The notes below the pieces were generated by a model, which made no database searches, was not told the DNA's origin, and saw nothing but the letters and a program-made list of their open reading frames with translations. From positions 1-57,998 of the forward strand of contig CASEVW010000136.1 of assembly GCA_949291395.1 (NCBI GenBank): DNA of 57,998 nt, written 5' to 3'. Origin of the DNA: an uncultured Oscillospiraceae bacterium (GTDB taxonomy: Bacteria > Bacillota > Clostridia > Oscillospirales > Ruminococcaceae). Below are positions 16,006 through 27,056 of this stretch, piece after piece. The first letter of the stretch is position 1, and each line of letters opens with the position of its first letter. Position numbers and translations under genes: made by a program.

Positions 16006-19000
16006 GGCAAACAAACAATTCACGCACCTTCATGTGCATACAGAATACAGCCTGTTGGACGGCGCCTGCCGGATCGACAAGATCTTTGACCGGGTCAAGG
16101 AAATGGGGCAGACCGGCATTGCCATTACCGACCACGGCGTGATGTACGGCTGTGTGGATTTTTACAAAGCGGCCAAAAAGGCCGGCGTCAAGCCCATCAT
16201 CGGCTGTGAGGTATATGTGGCCAACCGGTCCCGCTTTGACAAGGTGAACCGCATCGACGGTTCCAACCATCTGGTCCTGCTGTGCAAAAACGAGACGGGA
16301 TACAAAAACCTGATCAAGCTGGTGTCGGCGGGCTTTATCGAGGGCTTTTATTCCAAACCCCGTGTGGACAAAGAGCTGCTGGAGCAGCACCACGAGGGCT
16401 TGGTGTGCCTGTCTGCCTGTCTGGCGGGCGAGGTGCCCCAGGCCCTGCTGGCGGGGGACTACGAAAAAGCCAAGCAGACCGCCCTGTACTTTAATGATCT
16501 GTTTGGGCAGGGGAACTATTACATCGAGATCCAGGACCACGGCCTGCGGGAACAGCAGCAGATCCTGCCTCTGCTCATCCGCCTCTCCCGGGAGACGGGC
16601 ATCCCGCTGGTGGCCACCAACGACGCTCACTACCTGCGCAAAGAGGACAGCAAGATGCAGAGCATCCTCATCTGCATCCAGACGGGCAAGACCATTCAGG
16701 ACGAGGACAAGCTGGAATTTGAGACCAACGAGTTCTACCTGAAAAGCACCGAGGAGATGTACGACCTGTTCGCCATCGCCCCGGACGCCTGCGAAAACAC
16801 CAACAAAATTGCCGAAATGTGCAATTTTGATTTTGAGTTCGGCGTGACCAAGCTGCCGTACTTTGAAGCACCGGACGGCATGGAGAACCAGGCCTATTTT
16901 GAAAAGCTGTGCTATGAGGGCCTGGAGCGCCGGTACGGCAGCGGCATCACCGACGAGATGCGCCAGCGCCTTGCCTATGAGATCGACGTGATCAAGCGCA
17001 TGGGTTACACCAACTACTATCTGATCGTATACGATTTCATCAACTACGCCAAGACCCAGGGCATCCCGGTGGGCCCCGGCCGTGGCAGCGGCGCAGGCAG
17101 CCTGGCGGCCTATTGCGTGGGCATCACCAACATCGACCCCATCCGTTACAACCTGCTGTTTGAACGGTTTTTGAACCCGGAACGTGTCAGCATGCCGGAC
17201 TTTGACGTGGACTTCTGCTACGAGCGCCGCCAGGAAGTGATCGACTATGTGAACAACAAGTACGGCCACGACCATGTGGCCCAGATCATCACCTTCGGTA
17301 CCATGGCGGCCCGGGCGGCCCTGCGGGACGTGGGCCGCGTGCTGGACATCCCTTATGCCACGGTGGACGCGGTGGCAAAGCTGGTGCCCATGGAGCTGAA
17401 AATGACCCTGCACCGGGCATTGGAGGTCTCGCCGGAGCTGAAAAACCTGTACGACACCGATGAGCAGATCCGGGAGCTGGTGGATACCGCCATCCAGATC
17501 GAGGGTATGCCCCGGCACGCCTCCACCCATGCCGCCGGCGTGGTCATCACCCGGGAGGCCGCCAACGAGTATGTGCCCCTGGCCTGCAACGATGGCGTCC
17601 CCGTGACCCAGTTCACCATGACCACCATCGAAGAGCTGGGCCTTTTGAAGATGGACTTTTTGGGCCTGCGCACCCTCACCGTCATCCGGGACGCCGAGAA
17701 GATGATCCAGAAGGAACATCCGGACTTTTCGGTGGATACCATGTCTTACGACGACCCGGCCACCTACGAGATGCTGGGCCAAAGCGAGACCGAGGGCGTG
17801 TTCCAGCTGGAAAGCACCGGCATGAAGCAGGTGCTTTTGGGCCTGCGCCCCCAAAACCTGGAAGACATCATCGCCCTGATCTCGCTGTACCGCCCCGGCC
17901 CGATGGATTCCATCCCCACCTATCTGCGCAACCGGCACGAGCCGGACAAGGTGCGCTACAAAACGCCCCAGCTGGCCCATATCCTGGACGTGACCAACGG
18001 CTGCATCGTCTACCAGGAGCAGGTCATGCAGATCTGCCGGGAGCTGGCCGGCTTCTCGCTGGGCCAGGCGGACCTGGTACGCCGTGCCATGAGCAAGAAA
18101 AAGCACGACGTGATGGAGCGGGAGCGCCAGCATTTTGTGTATGGCAACAGCGAACCCGGCTCGGAGTGCGTGGGCTGCGTGGCCAATGGCATCGACGCCA
18201 AAACGGCCAACGAGATCTTTGACGATATGTCCAGCTTCGCCTCCTATGCCTTCAACAAATCCCATGCGGCGTGTTACGCCTATGTGGCTTACCAGACCGC
18301 CTACCTGAAATGCCATTATCCCAGCCAGTTCATGGCGGCCCTGCTCACCAGCGTGCTGGATAACACCGACAAGGTCATCGAGTACTCTGGCGAGTGCCAG
18401 CGCCTGGGCATCCGGGTGCTGCCGCCGGACATCAACGTGAGCGACGGCGGCTTTACCGTGGACGGCAAGGACATCCGCTTCGGCCTGAACGCCGTAAAGA
18501 ACGTGGGCCGCAACCTGATCGCCTCGGTGGTCCGCCAGCGGCAGGACAAGCCTTTCCGTTCGCTGTACGATTTCTGCAAGCGGATGCACGGCTGTGAGAT
18601 CAACCGCCGGGCGGTGGAAAGCCTGATCAAATGCGGCGCTTTTGACGGCACCGGCGCCACCCGCAAGGGCATGCTGCAAAGCATCGAGGGCATTCTGAAA
18701 AGCGTCGAGACCGACAGCCGAAAAAACCTGGAAGGCCAGCTGGACCTGTTCAGCCAGATGGAGCACAGCGAGGAGCTGGACGATTACCAGATCCCCGCCG
18801 TGGCGGAATATACCGTCAGCGAGCTGCTCCAGATGGAAAAAGAGGTGAGCGGGCTGTACCTGTCCGGCCATCCGCTGGACTCCTACCGGGAAATCATCAA
18901 AAAGATATCCACCTGCAAGATTAGTGAATTGACAGGAGAGGACGCAAAAGATTACGATAATAAGGTAGTCAACGTGGTCTGTGCGGTCATCAAAAGCAAA

Positions 19001-19489
19001 TTCATGACCACCCGCTCCAACACCATGATGGCCTTTACCAACGTGGAAGATCTGAGCGGCACCATGGAGATCCTGGTGTTCCCCAAGATCCTGGCCAACT
19101 GCCGGGACGCTTTGCGGGAAAACGCCGTTGTGGTCATCACCGGGCGGGTGTCGGTGAAAGAGGACGAGGCCGCCAAGCTGATCGCCGAGCAGATCGTGCC
19201 CATCGAGCAGTACAACGCTGCCCGCAGCGCGCCTGCCCCGGCAGCGGCCCCCGCCGCCCCGCAGAAAAAGAAGGGCCTGTATCTCAAGGTGGAAAGCCAG
19301 AGCAGCTCTGCGTTCCATAAGGTGACCAACCTGCTTTCCATTTTTGAAGGGGACTTTCCGGTGTATATCTATTTTGCGGACCGGGGTCAGCTGACCCGCG
19401 CGCCGCGCAACCTGTGGACTCTGGACCACGAACTGCTGTACAAAGAGCTCAAGCGTATCCTTGGCGACCGCAACGTGGTGGTAAAGTAA
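15998..19489 (+). CDS. dnaE: DNA polymerase III subunit alpha
   Basis: A 1163-residue C-family polymerase of DnaE type. In order: PHP domain (about 1-220, starting with HLHVHTEYSLLDGA and ITDHGVMYG), palm with the catalytic aspartates in MPDFDVDF (D401, D403, D405), fingers and beta-clamp region, tandem helix-hairpin-helix (about 820-890), and a C-terminal OB fold (about 985-1070). No 3'-5' exonuclease insertion, so it is not PolC. The PHP metal residues appear intact. Residues 1075-1090 are an Ala/Pro-rich linker. Start ATG at 15998 has AAAGGAG 6 bp upstream and overlaps whiA. Confidence 0.97.
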   Translation: MAEANKQFTHLHVHTEYSLLDGACRIDKIFDRVKEMGQTGIAITDHGVMYGCVDFYKAAKKAGVKPIIGCEVYVANRSRFDKVNRIDGSNHLVLLCKNETGYKNLIKLVSAGFIEGFYSKPRVDKELLEQHHEGLVCLSACLAGEVPQALLAGDYEKAKQTALYFNDLFGQGNYYIEIQDHGLREQQQILPLLIRLSRETGIPLVATNDAHYLRKEDSKMQSILICIQTGKTIQDEDKLEFETNEFYLKSTEEMYDLFAIAPDACENTNKIAEMCNFDFEFGVTKLPYFEAPDGMENQAYFEKLCYEGLERRYGSGITDEMRQRLAYEIDVIKRMGYTNYYLIVYDFINYAKTQGIPVGPGRGSGAGSLAAYCVGITNIDPIRYNLLFERFLNPERVSMPDFDVDFCYERRQEVIDYVNNKYGHDHVAQIITFGTMAARAALRDVGRVLDIPYATVDAVAKLVPMELKMTLHRALEVSPELKNLYDTDEQIRELVDTAIQIEGMPRHASTHAAGVVITREAANEYVPLACNDGVPVTQFTMTTIEELGLLKMDFLGLRTLTVIRDAEKMIQKEHPDFSVDTMSYDDPATYEMLGQSETEGVFQLESTGMKQVLLGLRPQNLEDIIALISLYRPGPMDSIPTYLRNRHEPDKVRYKTPQLAHILDVTNGCIVYQEQVMQICRELAGFSLGQADLVRRAMSKKKHDVMERERQHFVYGNSEPGSECVGCVANGIDAKTANEIFDDMSSFASYAFNKSHAACYAYVAYQTAYLKCHYPSQFMAALLTSVLDNTDKVIEYSGECQRLGIRVLPPDINVSDGGFTVDGKDIRFGLNAVKNVGRNLIASVVRQRQDKPFRSLYDFCKRMHGCEINRRAVESLIKCGAFDGTGATRKGMLQSIEGILKSVETDSRKNLEGQLDLFSQMEHSEELDDYQIPAVAEYTVSELLQMEKEVSGLYLSGHPLDSYREIIKKISTCKISELTGEDAKDYDNKVVNVVCAVIKSKFMTTRSNTMMAFTNVEDLSGTMEILVFPKILANCRDALRENAVVVITGRVSVKEDEAAKLIAEQIVPIEQYNAARSAPAPAAAPAAPQKKKGLYLKVESQSSSAFHKVTNLLSIFEGDFPVYIYFADRGQLTRAPRNLWTLDHELLYKELKRILGDRNVVVK

Positions 19490-19533
19490 CGGCCGATTTT
19501 CCAAATTTTGCGGCCGTAGATACACACGGCGAT

Positions 19534-19562
19534 TTGCATTTCCGTTGCCTGGATGTTATAAT
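19534..19562 (+). promoter_or_regulatory. Sigma-A promoter of pfkA
   Basis: TTGCAT (19534-19539), 17 bp, TATAAT (19557-19562), about 45 nt before the start codon. Confidence 0.78.
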
Positions 19563-19607
19563 TGTGTCAATGTCAAACAATGATTTGATTTAGGAGGGGC
19601 TTTTACT

Positions 19608-20582
19608 ATGTATAAGGAAATCAAGACCATCGGTGTTTTGACCAGCGGCGGCGACGCGCCCGGCATGAACGCCGCGGTCCGTGCTGTTGTGCGTACTGCT
19701 CTGAGCAAGGGCATCAAGGTGATCGGCATCCAGCGTGGCTACAACGGCCTGCTGAATGGCGAAGTGTACGAGATGAACCTGCGCAGCGTGTCCGAGATCA
19801 TCCACCGGGGCGGCACCGTTCTGTACACCGCCCGCTGCCTGGAGTTCGTCACGGCGGAAGGCCAGAAAAAGGGCGCTGAAAAGTGCAAAGAGCTGGGCAT
19901 CGACGCCATGGTCGTTATTGGCGGCGACGGTTCCTTCAAGGGCGCCCGCGCCCTGGCCAACCTGGGCATTCCCTGCATCGGCATCCCCGGCACCATCGAC
20001 AACGACATCGCCTGCAGCGAGTATACCATCGGTTACGACACCGCCATGAACACCGCTGTGGAAATGATCGACAAACTGCGTGACACCACCCAGAGCCACG
20101 ACCGCTGCAGCGTGGTGGAGGTCATGGGCCGCAACGCCGGTTATATCGCCCTGAGCGTGGGCATCGCCACCGGTGCGCTGGCCATCCTGATCCCCGAGCG
20201 TCCCTACGATCTGGACCACGACATCCTGTCCCGCATGCGCTTCACCCAGAAGACCGGCAAAAAGCACTTCATCGTCATCGTGGCCGAAGGCGTTGGCCAT
20301 GCCCAGGAGCTGGCCAACGAGATCCAGGCCCGCACCGGCATCGACTCCCGCGCCACCGTTCTGGGCCATGTGCAGCGCGGCGGTTCTCCCACCCTGCGTG
20401 ACCGTGTGACCGCTTCCCAGATGGGTTACCACGCCGTCACCCTGCTGGAAAAGGGCATCTTCAACCGCGTGGTGGCCGTGTCTGCCGATAAGATCGTGGA
20501 CTACGACATCAACGTGGCTCTGTCCATGCACAAGACCATCGACACCATGATGCTGGACGTTGCCAACACCATCTCCATCTGA
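19608..20582 (+). CDS. pfkA: ATP-dependent 6-phosphofructokinase
   Basis: A 324-residue group A phosphofructokinase, converting fructose 6-phosphate to the 1,6-bisphosphate in glycolysis. Motifs: GVLTSGGDAPGMNAAVRA (ATP loop), VIGGDGSFKGA, GIPGTIDNDIACSEYTIG (catalytic Asp), EVMGRNAGYIAL, and AEGVGHA. The GGDG (and not GGED) sequence indicates ATP rather than pyrophosphate as phosphate donor. Strong Shine-Dalgarno TTAGGAGGGG. It has its own promoter and terminator; codon use is strongly biased to C/G-ending codons, as for highly expressed genes. Confidence 0.97.
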   Translation: MYKEIKTIGVLTSGGDAPGMNAAVRAVVRTALSKGIKVIGIQRGYNGLLNGEVYEMNLRSVSEIIHRGGTVLYTARCLEFVTAEGQKKGAEKCKELGIDAMVVIGGDGSFKGARALANLGIPCIGIPGTIDNDIACSEYTIGYDTAMNTAVEMIDKLRDTTQSHDRCSVVEVMGRNAGYIALSVGIATGALAILIPERPYDLDHDILSRMRFTQKTGKKHFIVIVAEGVGHAQELANEIQARTGIDSRATVLGHVQRGGSPTLRDRVTASQMGYHAVTLLEKGIFNRVVAVSADKIVDYDINVALSMHKTIDTMMLDVANTISI

Positions 20583-20596
20583 TCCGTCAGTTTTTC

Positions 20597-20628
20597 AAAA
20601 AGGAACGGCTTTCTGCCGTTCCTTTTTT
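20597..20628 (+). terminator. Intrinsic terminator of pfkA
   Basis: Perfect stem AAAAAGGAACGGC / GCCGTTCCTTTTT with a 5-base loop and T-tail. Confidence 0.9.
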
Positions 20629-20709
20629 GTTGTGCGCACATTTTCCGCCTTTTTGGAATAAGATTGCATAAAGCACATCCGGTCAAAACGATCGAGAAAG
20701 GGGAGTTTT

Positions 20710-21366
20710 ATGCAAAGGGCCCGTCTGACAGTTGCATCCAAACGCAAAAGGCGGCCGCTGCTGCGTTTTCCCGTTTTGGTCCTGCTGCTGGTGGGGATGC
20801 TGGCGTTTTCCATCTTCCAGCTGGAGCAGAAGGTCCGCCCGGTGGCGGCCCAGATCGCCGCCTACCAAAGCCGGGTGCTGGCGGTGCGCACCATCCAGAA
20901 AGCCTGCCACCAGATCCTCACCCAACAGCAGGAGCTGTACGAAGATCTCTATCAGATCAGCCGGGACGATGCCGGGCAGATCCAGAGCATCGAGAGCAAC
21001 ACCCAGCGCATCAACCTGCTGGAAGAGGTCCTGGTGGAAGAGGTCAACACCGCCCTGCTGGATATGGGTCAGCTGCCCCTGGAGATCCCCGTTGGAACAT
21101 TGAGCGGCTTGCAGTCGTTCAGCGGCTTGGGCCCCTGTGTTTCGGTGCAGGCGATCCCGCTGTCGCTGGCCAGCAGCGAGGTGCATTCCCGCTTTACCAG
21201 CGCAGGCATCAACCAGACCCAGATGGATGTGTCCATCCATTTTACTGTGACGGTGGGGGCGGTGCTGGCAGGGTTCACCGAATCCATTCAGGTGGAGGCC
21301 GACTTCACCGTGGCGCAGATCCTCATTGTGGGCCAGGTGCCGCAGGTATACGCCCAAACATCCTAG
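20710..21366 (+). CDS. yunB: Sporulation protein YunB
   Basis: A 218-residue protein with a basic N terminus (KRKRRP), one membrane segment (about 19-38) and an exported domain. The NTQRINLLEEVLVEEVNTAL..., LPLEIPVGTLSGLQSFSGLGPCVSV and NQTQMDVSIHFTVTV stretches are those of the Spo_YunB family. In B. subtilis yunB is a sigma-E gene needed for normal sporulation, of unknown biochemical role. A possible sigma-E element (GGAATAA, 14 bp, CATCCGGT at 20655-20683) is weak. Monocistronic, with GAAAGGGGAG before the ATG. Confidence 0.85.
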   Translation: MQRARLTVASKRKRRPLLRFPVLVLLLVGMLAFSIFQLEQKVRPVAAQIAAYQSRVLAVRTIQKACHQILTQQQELYEDLYQISRDDAGQIQSIESNTQRINLLEEVLVEEVNTALLDMGQLPLEIPVGTLSGLQSFSGLGPCVSVQAIPLSLASSEVHSRFTSAGINQTQMDVSIHFTVTVGAVLAGFTESIQVEADFTVAQILIVGQVPQVYAQTS

Positions 21367-21411
21367 CTGGTACGCTTATCCGGAAAAAAACAAGAGATAA
21401 ACCGTTTAAAA

Positions 21412-21490
21412 GTATGGTATAATAACCGTAAATGGCTGTTATACCATACCGGATGCGCACTTCTGCCGCCATGCTGGTATAACAGCCGCC
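21412..21490. repeat. Palindromic TATAAT repeat, copy A
   Basis: Stem ATGGTATAATAACC / GGCTGTTATACCAT (about 21412-21449) followed by the tail GGATGCGCA (21451-21459), and then a half copy GGTATAACAGCC (21476-21487). The same element recurs at 28218-28451. It lies in the yunB-ligA gap just upstream of the ligA Shine-Dalgarno, and its left arm contains a perfect -10 sequence. Confidence 0.8.
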
Positions 21491-21512
21491 AGCAAAAAGG
21501 ATATTGAGGTGA

Positions 21513-23498
<1,986 letters not shown>

Positions 23499-23505
23499 TC
23501 CTTTG

Positions 23506-23546
23506 CACCGGATACCTTCTTGAAAAAGAGGGTACCCGGTTTTTTG
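23506..23546 (+). terminator. Intrinsic terminator of ligA
   Basis: Stem ACCGG-A-TACC / GGTA-C-CCGGT followed by six T. Confidence 0.72.
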
Positions 23547-23575
23547 TTCTATTTTTTCCCCTTTGCTCATACCCT
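23546..23575 (+). promoter_or_regulatory. Candidate sigma-E promoter of the spoIIIA operon
   Basis: CATACCCT at 23568-23575 fits the sigma-E -10 (CATACAnT) in 6-7 of 8 positions; GTTCTATT 14 bp upstream is a weaker match to the -35. Position, 25 bp before spoIIIAA, is right for a mother-cell promoter. Confidence 0.45.
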
Positions 23576-23599
23576 GAAAGCAAAGGAGCGTGAAAGAAA

Positions 23600-24505
23600 A
23601 TGGACGAGTATTACAGCGCCATCCGGCGCCTGCCGCCTTTTTTGCGGGATGCCCTGGCCCAGCTTTCGCCGGTCGTGGCCGCCAGTGTCCACGAGATCCG
23701 GCTGCGCAGCGGGCGGCCGGTGGTCTTTTCCACCGCCAACGGACCGCTGCTGGCACAAAATCTGATCCCAAAGGCAGCCGACGCCCTGGGGCCTATCTCG
23801 CAGGAGCGGCTGCAGGAATGCTTTTATGCCCTCTGCGAACGCTCGGTGCACAGCTATGAACGGCAGCTGGCCGAGGGCTTTTTCACCCTGCCGGGCGGGC
23901 ACCGGGTGGGGGTGGCCGGGCTGTTCCACTACACGGAGGACCGGCTAAAGGGATTCCAGGCGGTGACCTCGCTGAATCTTCGGGTGGCCCGGGCTATCTT
24001 TCTGCCCCTGCCCCAGGAGCTGACGGACTATCTGCACAATGGGTTCCGGGGCATGATGGTGGTAGGTCCGCCGGGCAGCGGCAAAACCACGCTGCTCCGC
24101 TCCATCATCCGGGCCATCAGCGACCAGGGCCGCAAGGTGGCCGTGGTGGATGAACGGTTCGAGCTGTGGCCCTGCGGTCCCGGCGGGTTTGCCCAGCCGG
24201 TGCCGCTGCACTGCGACGTGCTCAGCGGCTGCGGCAAAGCCTTTGGCATCCTGACCGCTCTGCGCAGCCTCGGCCCGCAAGTCATCGCCTGTGACGAGCT
24301 GGGCGGGCAGGACGAGTTCCGGGCGCTGGAACAGGGAAGAAAAGCCGGGGTGGATTTTCTCTGTTCGGTGCATGCGGAACACCTGGAAGACCTGCTGCTC
24401 CGGCTGAACAAAAGCCGGATGGAGCTGGCACGGGATTTTTCCTGTTGCGTTTTTTTGCATTCCGTCGCCCGGGCGGGCAGCATTCGGGAGGTCGTGTGGC
24501 TGTGA
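23600..24505 (+). CDS. spoIIIAA: Stage III sporulation protein AA (ATPase)
   Basis: A 301-residue secretion-type ATPase, the energy-supplying subunit of the SpoIIIA-SpoIIQ channel joining mother cell and forespore. N-terminal domain with VHEIRLRSGRPV; Walker A GPPGSGKT at 156-163; Walker B region VIACDELGG; HAEHLEDLLLR fits the family. Expressed in the mother cell under sigma-E in B. subtilis. First gene of the eight-gene operon, with AAAGGAG 11 bp before the ATG. Confidence 0.95.
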   Translation: MDEYYSAIRRLPPFLRDALAQLSPVVAASVHEIRLRSGRPVVFSTANGPLLAQNLIPKAADALGPISQERLQECFYALCERSVHSYERQLAEGFFTLPGGHRVGVAGLFHYTEDRLKGFQAVTSLNLRVARAIFLPLPQELTDYLHNGFRGMMVVGPPGSGKTTLLRSIIRAISDQGRKVAVVDERFELWPCGPGGFAQPVPLHCDVLSGCGKAFGILTALRSLGPQVIACDELGGQDEFRALEQGRKAGVDFLCSVHAEHLEDLLLRLNKSRMELARDFSCCVFLHSVARAGSIREVVWL

Positions 24506-24975
24506 CGGTCATGCTGAAGCTGCTGGGCGTCTGCCTGATGGGGGTGGCCGGGTTTGCGCTGGGGTTTGAAAAAGCCCGGGTGCTGTGGCTGCGCCAGACC
24601 TTCTGGCGGGAGCTGGGCCGGATGCTGGCACAGATCCGGGATGAGATCCAGTTCCGGGCGCTGCCCATGCCCCAGCTGCTGTGCCAGCTGCGGGACCTGG
24701 GGCAGTATCCGCACCTGGGCCTGGAAAGCTGCCAGAGTCTTGACTGTTTTGCCTTCCCGGATTATATCCCGGCCGGGGAGGCTGCCCTCTTCCAGCCGCT
24801 GTTTCGCTGCATTGGACAAGTCACCAGCCAGGAGCTATGTGAGCAGATGGAATACTATCTGCCCCTTTGCCAGCGCAGCCAGGAGCAGGTACAGCAGGCT
24901 TACCAGGCAGCCAGCCGGTTTTATCCCCGCTTTGGCGTGTGCGCCGGTCTGCTTGCCGCCCTGCTGCTTTTTTAA
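24502..24975 (+). CDS. spoIIIAB: Stage III sporulation protein AB
   Basis: About 157 residues with a membrane segment near each end (about 5-20 and 145-157) and a helical middle, as in SpoIIIAB, a T2SS-F-like platform fragment. The frame opens at 24445, but a GTG at 24502 overlapping the spoIIIAA stop (GTGA), with GGGAGG about 10 bp before, is the most likely start; GTG 24496 and ATG 24511 are alternatives. The IRDEIQFRALPMPQLL segment is typical of the family. Confidence 0.88.
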   Translation: MTVMLKLLGVCLMGVAGFALGFEKARVLWLRQTFWRELGRMLAQIRDEIQFRALPMPQLLCQLRDLGQYPHLGLESCQSLDCFAFPDYIPAGEAALFQPLFRCIGQVTSQELCEQMEYYLPLCQRSQEQVQQAYQAASRFYPRFGVCAGLLAALLLF

Positions 24976-24996
24976 AACGAAAGGGGAGACGCTGCT

Positions 24997-25191
24997 GTGG
25001 ATATCGACCTTGTATTCAAAATCGCCGCCATCGGAATCATCGTGGCGGTGCTCAATCAGCTGCTGATCCGTTCCGGCCGGGAAGATCAGGCGATGATGAC
25101 CACCCTGGCCGGGCTGATCGTGGTGCTGTCCATGCTGGTGCAGCAGATCAGCGAGCTGTTCATCAACATCAAATCGCTGTTCAATCTGTAA
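24997..25191 (+). CDS. spoIIIAC: Stage III sporulation protein AC
   Basis: A 64-residue protein of two membrane helices (about 5-23 and 32-52) with the conserved MDIDLVFKIAAIGIIVAVLN and EDQAMMTTLAGLIVVL segments; a full-length SpoIIIAC. It starts at GTG (24997) behind AAAGGGGAG. SpoIIIAC and AD are similar small membrane parts of the channel. Confidence 0.94.
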   Translation: MDIDLVFKIAAIGIIVAVLNQLLIRSGREDQAMMTTLAGLIVVLSMLVQQISELFINIKSLFNL

Positions 25192-25200
25192 TGTTTGCTT

Positions 25201-25581
25201 ATGGAGATCTTTCAAATCGCAGCCTTTGTTTTGGTCTCAGTCCTGCTGATCAGCCTGGTGCGGGAATACCTGCCTTCCTACGGGCTGCTCTGCCTGTTGG
25301 GCTGTGCGGTGTGCCTGCTGGTGTATCTGCTGAGCCTGGCCGCCCCCGCCGTGGAATGGCTGTCCGCCCATGCGGACTACCTGGACAAGGAGCGTTTTTC
25401 CATCGTGCTGAAAGCCGCCGGCATCGCCATCGTCTCCCAGACCACCCAGGACCTGTGCCGGGATGCGGGGATGGGTTCGCTGGCGGGCAAGATCGAATTT
25501 GCGGGGCGCTGCCTGATCCTGCTGTGCACGCTGCCGCTGTTTCAAACGGTGTTGGAATCGTTGGTGCTGTTTTTACAATGA
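25201..25581 (+). CDS. spoIIIAD: Stage III sporulation protein AD
   Basis: About 126 residues with four membrane segments (MEIFQIAAFVLVSVLLISLV first) and the conserved CRDAGMGSLAGKIEFAGR segment of SpoIIIAD. I chose the ATG at 25201; a TTG at 25195 is possible. No clear Shine-Dalgarno is visible, so it is probably translated by coupling to spoIIIAC, whose stop is 9 bp upstream. It overlaps spoIIIAE by 4 bp. Confidence 0.92.
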   Translation: MEIFQIAAFVLVSVLLISLVREYLPSYGLLCLLGCAVCLLVYLLSLAAPAVEWLSAHADYLDKERFSIVLKAAGIAIVSQTTQDLCRDAGMGSLAGKIEFAGRCLILLCTLPLFQTVLESLVLFLQ

Positions 25582-26621
25582 AACGTTTGTTTGCTTTTTT
25601 GCTGCTGCTGTTCGTGCTGCCCGTCTCCGTCTCGGCGGAAGAATTGCCCCGGCAGGCGCAGGACATCCTGGACCAGCCGGGCGTCACGGCAGAGGAGTTT
25701 CAGTCCTTTTCTCTCGAAGACCTGCTGCTGCCTCTTTTGAATACGGCGAAAGAACAGGCCCGCCAGCCCCTGCGGCTGTTCCTTTCACTTTTGGGCAGCG
25801 TGCTGCTCAGCGCCGCCGTGCTGAGCCTGACGCCGGATGAGTGGTCCGCCCCCATGAACACCGTCTGCGTGCTGGGGCTGTTTGCGGCGGCGCTCCCCCC
25901 GGCCCTGAAACTGGTGGAGACCGTCAGCAGCCAGGTGGCCCAATGGCAGACCTATCTTGTGAGTTTCATCCCGGTGTTTTCCGGCGTGATGCTCACCTGC
26001 GGCCAGCCCGCCCAATCCGCCGTATACAGTGGGATGTTTTTGACCATGGCCTCCTTTGCGGCCCAGATCATCTGCACGGCGGCGCTGCCTTTGGTGCAGG
26101 TGTTCATCGCCCTGAACACAGCGGGCGGGCTGTGCAGCATCCAGGGTCTTTCCGATGGCTGCGCCTTGCTGTACAAAGCGGTCAAATGGCTGCTGAGCCT
26201 GCTGTCTATCTTGTTCAGCGCCGTGCTGGGTCTGCAAAGCGTGCTTGCCCAAAATGCGGACAACCTGGCCATGCGCACCGGCCAGTTCCTGCTCAGCAGC
26301 GGCATCCCGGTGATCGGCGGAGTGGCGTCCGACGCCATGGGCAGCGTGCTGGGGGCCTTGAAGGTGCTCAAGGGTTCGCTGGGGTTTGCCGCCATCGCCG
26401 CGGTGACCATCAGCTTTCTGCCGCTGTTTCTGCGCAGCGTGGGGCTGTGCCTGGCCTACACTCTGGGCGGTGCGGCGGCCAAGGCGTTCCAGCTGGACCG
26501 GGGCGGCAAGGTGCTGGAGGGGATGAGCCAGGCGGTGGGGCTGTGCGTTTCGTTCCAGGTGTTCTTTTTTATGCTGGTGGTGCTTGCCACGGCGCTGATG
26601 ATCTTGCTGGGAGGTGGATGA
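25578..26621 (+). CDS. spoIIIAE: Stage III sporulation protein AE
   Basis: A 347-residue polytopic membrane protein with a cleavable signal peptide (MKRLFAFLLLLFVLPVSVSA) and about seven to eight membrane segments. The ALNTAGGLCSIQGLSDG, LSSGIPVIGGVASDAMGSVLGALKVLKG and the closing hydrophobic repeats match SpoIIIAE, a central membrane component of the channel. Starts at an ATG overlapping the spoIIIAD stop (ATGA). A longer in-frame reading from 24867 overlaps spoIIIAB-AD and is not real. Confidence 0.95.
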   Translation: MKRLFAFLLLLFVLPVSVSAEELPRQAQDILDQPGVTAEEFQSFSLEDLLLPLLNTAKEQARQPLRLFLSLLGSVLLSAAVLSLTPDEWSAPMNTVCVLGLFAAALPPALKLVETVSSQVAQWQTYLVSFIPVFSGVMLTCGQPAQSAVYSGMFLTMASFAAQIICTAALPLVQVFIALNTAGGLCSIQGLSDGCALLYKAVKWLLSLLSILFSAVLGLQSVLAQNADNLAMRTGQFLLSSGIPVIGGVASDAMGSVLGALKVLKGSLGFAAIAAVTISFLPLFLRSVGLCLAYTLGGAAAKAFQLDRGGKVLEGMSQAVGLCVSFQVFFFMLVVLATALMILLGGG

Positions 26622-26624
26622 ACC

Positions 26625-27056
26625 ATGAAACAATGGGCGCTGACCATTTGCGTCGCCTGCGTCCTGGCGGGTGGGCTGGAGCTGTTTCTGCCCCAAAAAG
26701 AATACAAAAAGAGCATAAAATCGGTACTGGCTCTATATATTTTAGTAGTCATTGTCCGCCCCATCCCCACAGTGGAATGGGGGAATATGGGATCACTGCT
26801 TGCCCGGCAGGAGGTTTCGGCCGTGGATTATTCCGGCTATGCCGCCACCCTGGAAGAGGATGCCCTCCGCGCGTCTCTCCAGCAGGCGTTGGCCGAGCAG
26901 GGCGTTCAGGCAGCTGTGCGCAGCGTCTCGCCGGGGCCGCCGCTCACCGTTACGGTGGCCACAGACGACCCGGAGGCCGCGCGGCAGATCCTGCAGCAAG
27001 CGCTGGGCACCCAGCAGGTAACGATCAACACAGAGGACATGGACGATGAAGCATGA
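26625..27056 (+). CDS. spoIIIAF: Stage III sporulation protein AF
   Basis: A 143-residue protein with two N-terminal membrane helices (about 5-20 and 30-46; LPQKEYKKSIKSVLALYILVVIV is characteristic) and a soluble ring-building-like domain in the C-terminal half (about 75-140). SpoIIIAF forms a ring in the SpoIIIA complex. The ATG follows GGGAGGTGG; the 3' end overlaps spoIIIAG by 11 bp. Confidence 0.92.
   Translation: MKQWALTICVACVLAGGLELFLPQKEYKKSIKSVLALYILVVIVRPIPTVEWGNMGSLLARQEVSAVDYSGYAATLEEDALRASLQQALAEQGVQAAVRSVSPGPPLTVTVATDDPEAARQILQQALGTQQVTINTEDMDDEA

Noticed and set aside
15923..19525. 1200-codon open frame antisense to dnaE
   Set aside because: It mirrors dnaE, has His/Gln/Val-rich low-complexity sequence typical of the antisense of GC-rich genes, and no ribosome binding site.
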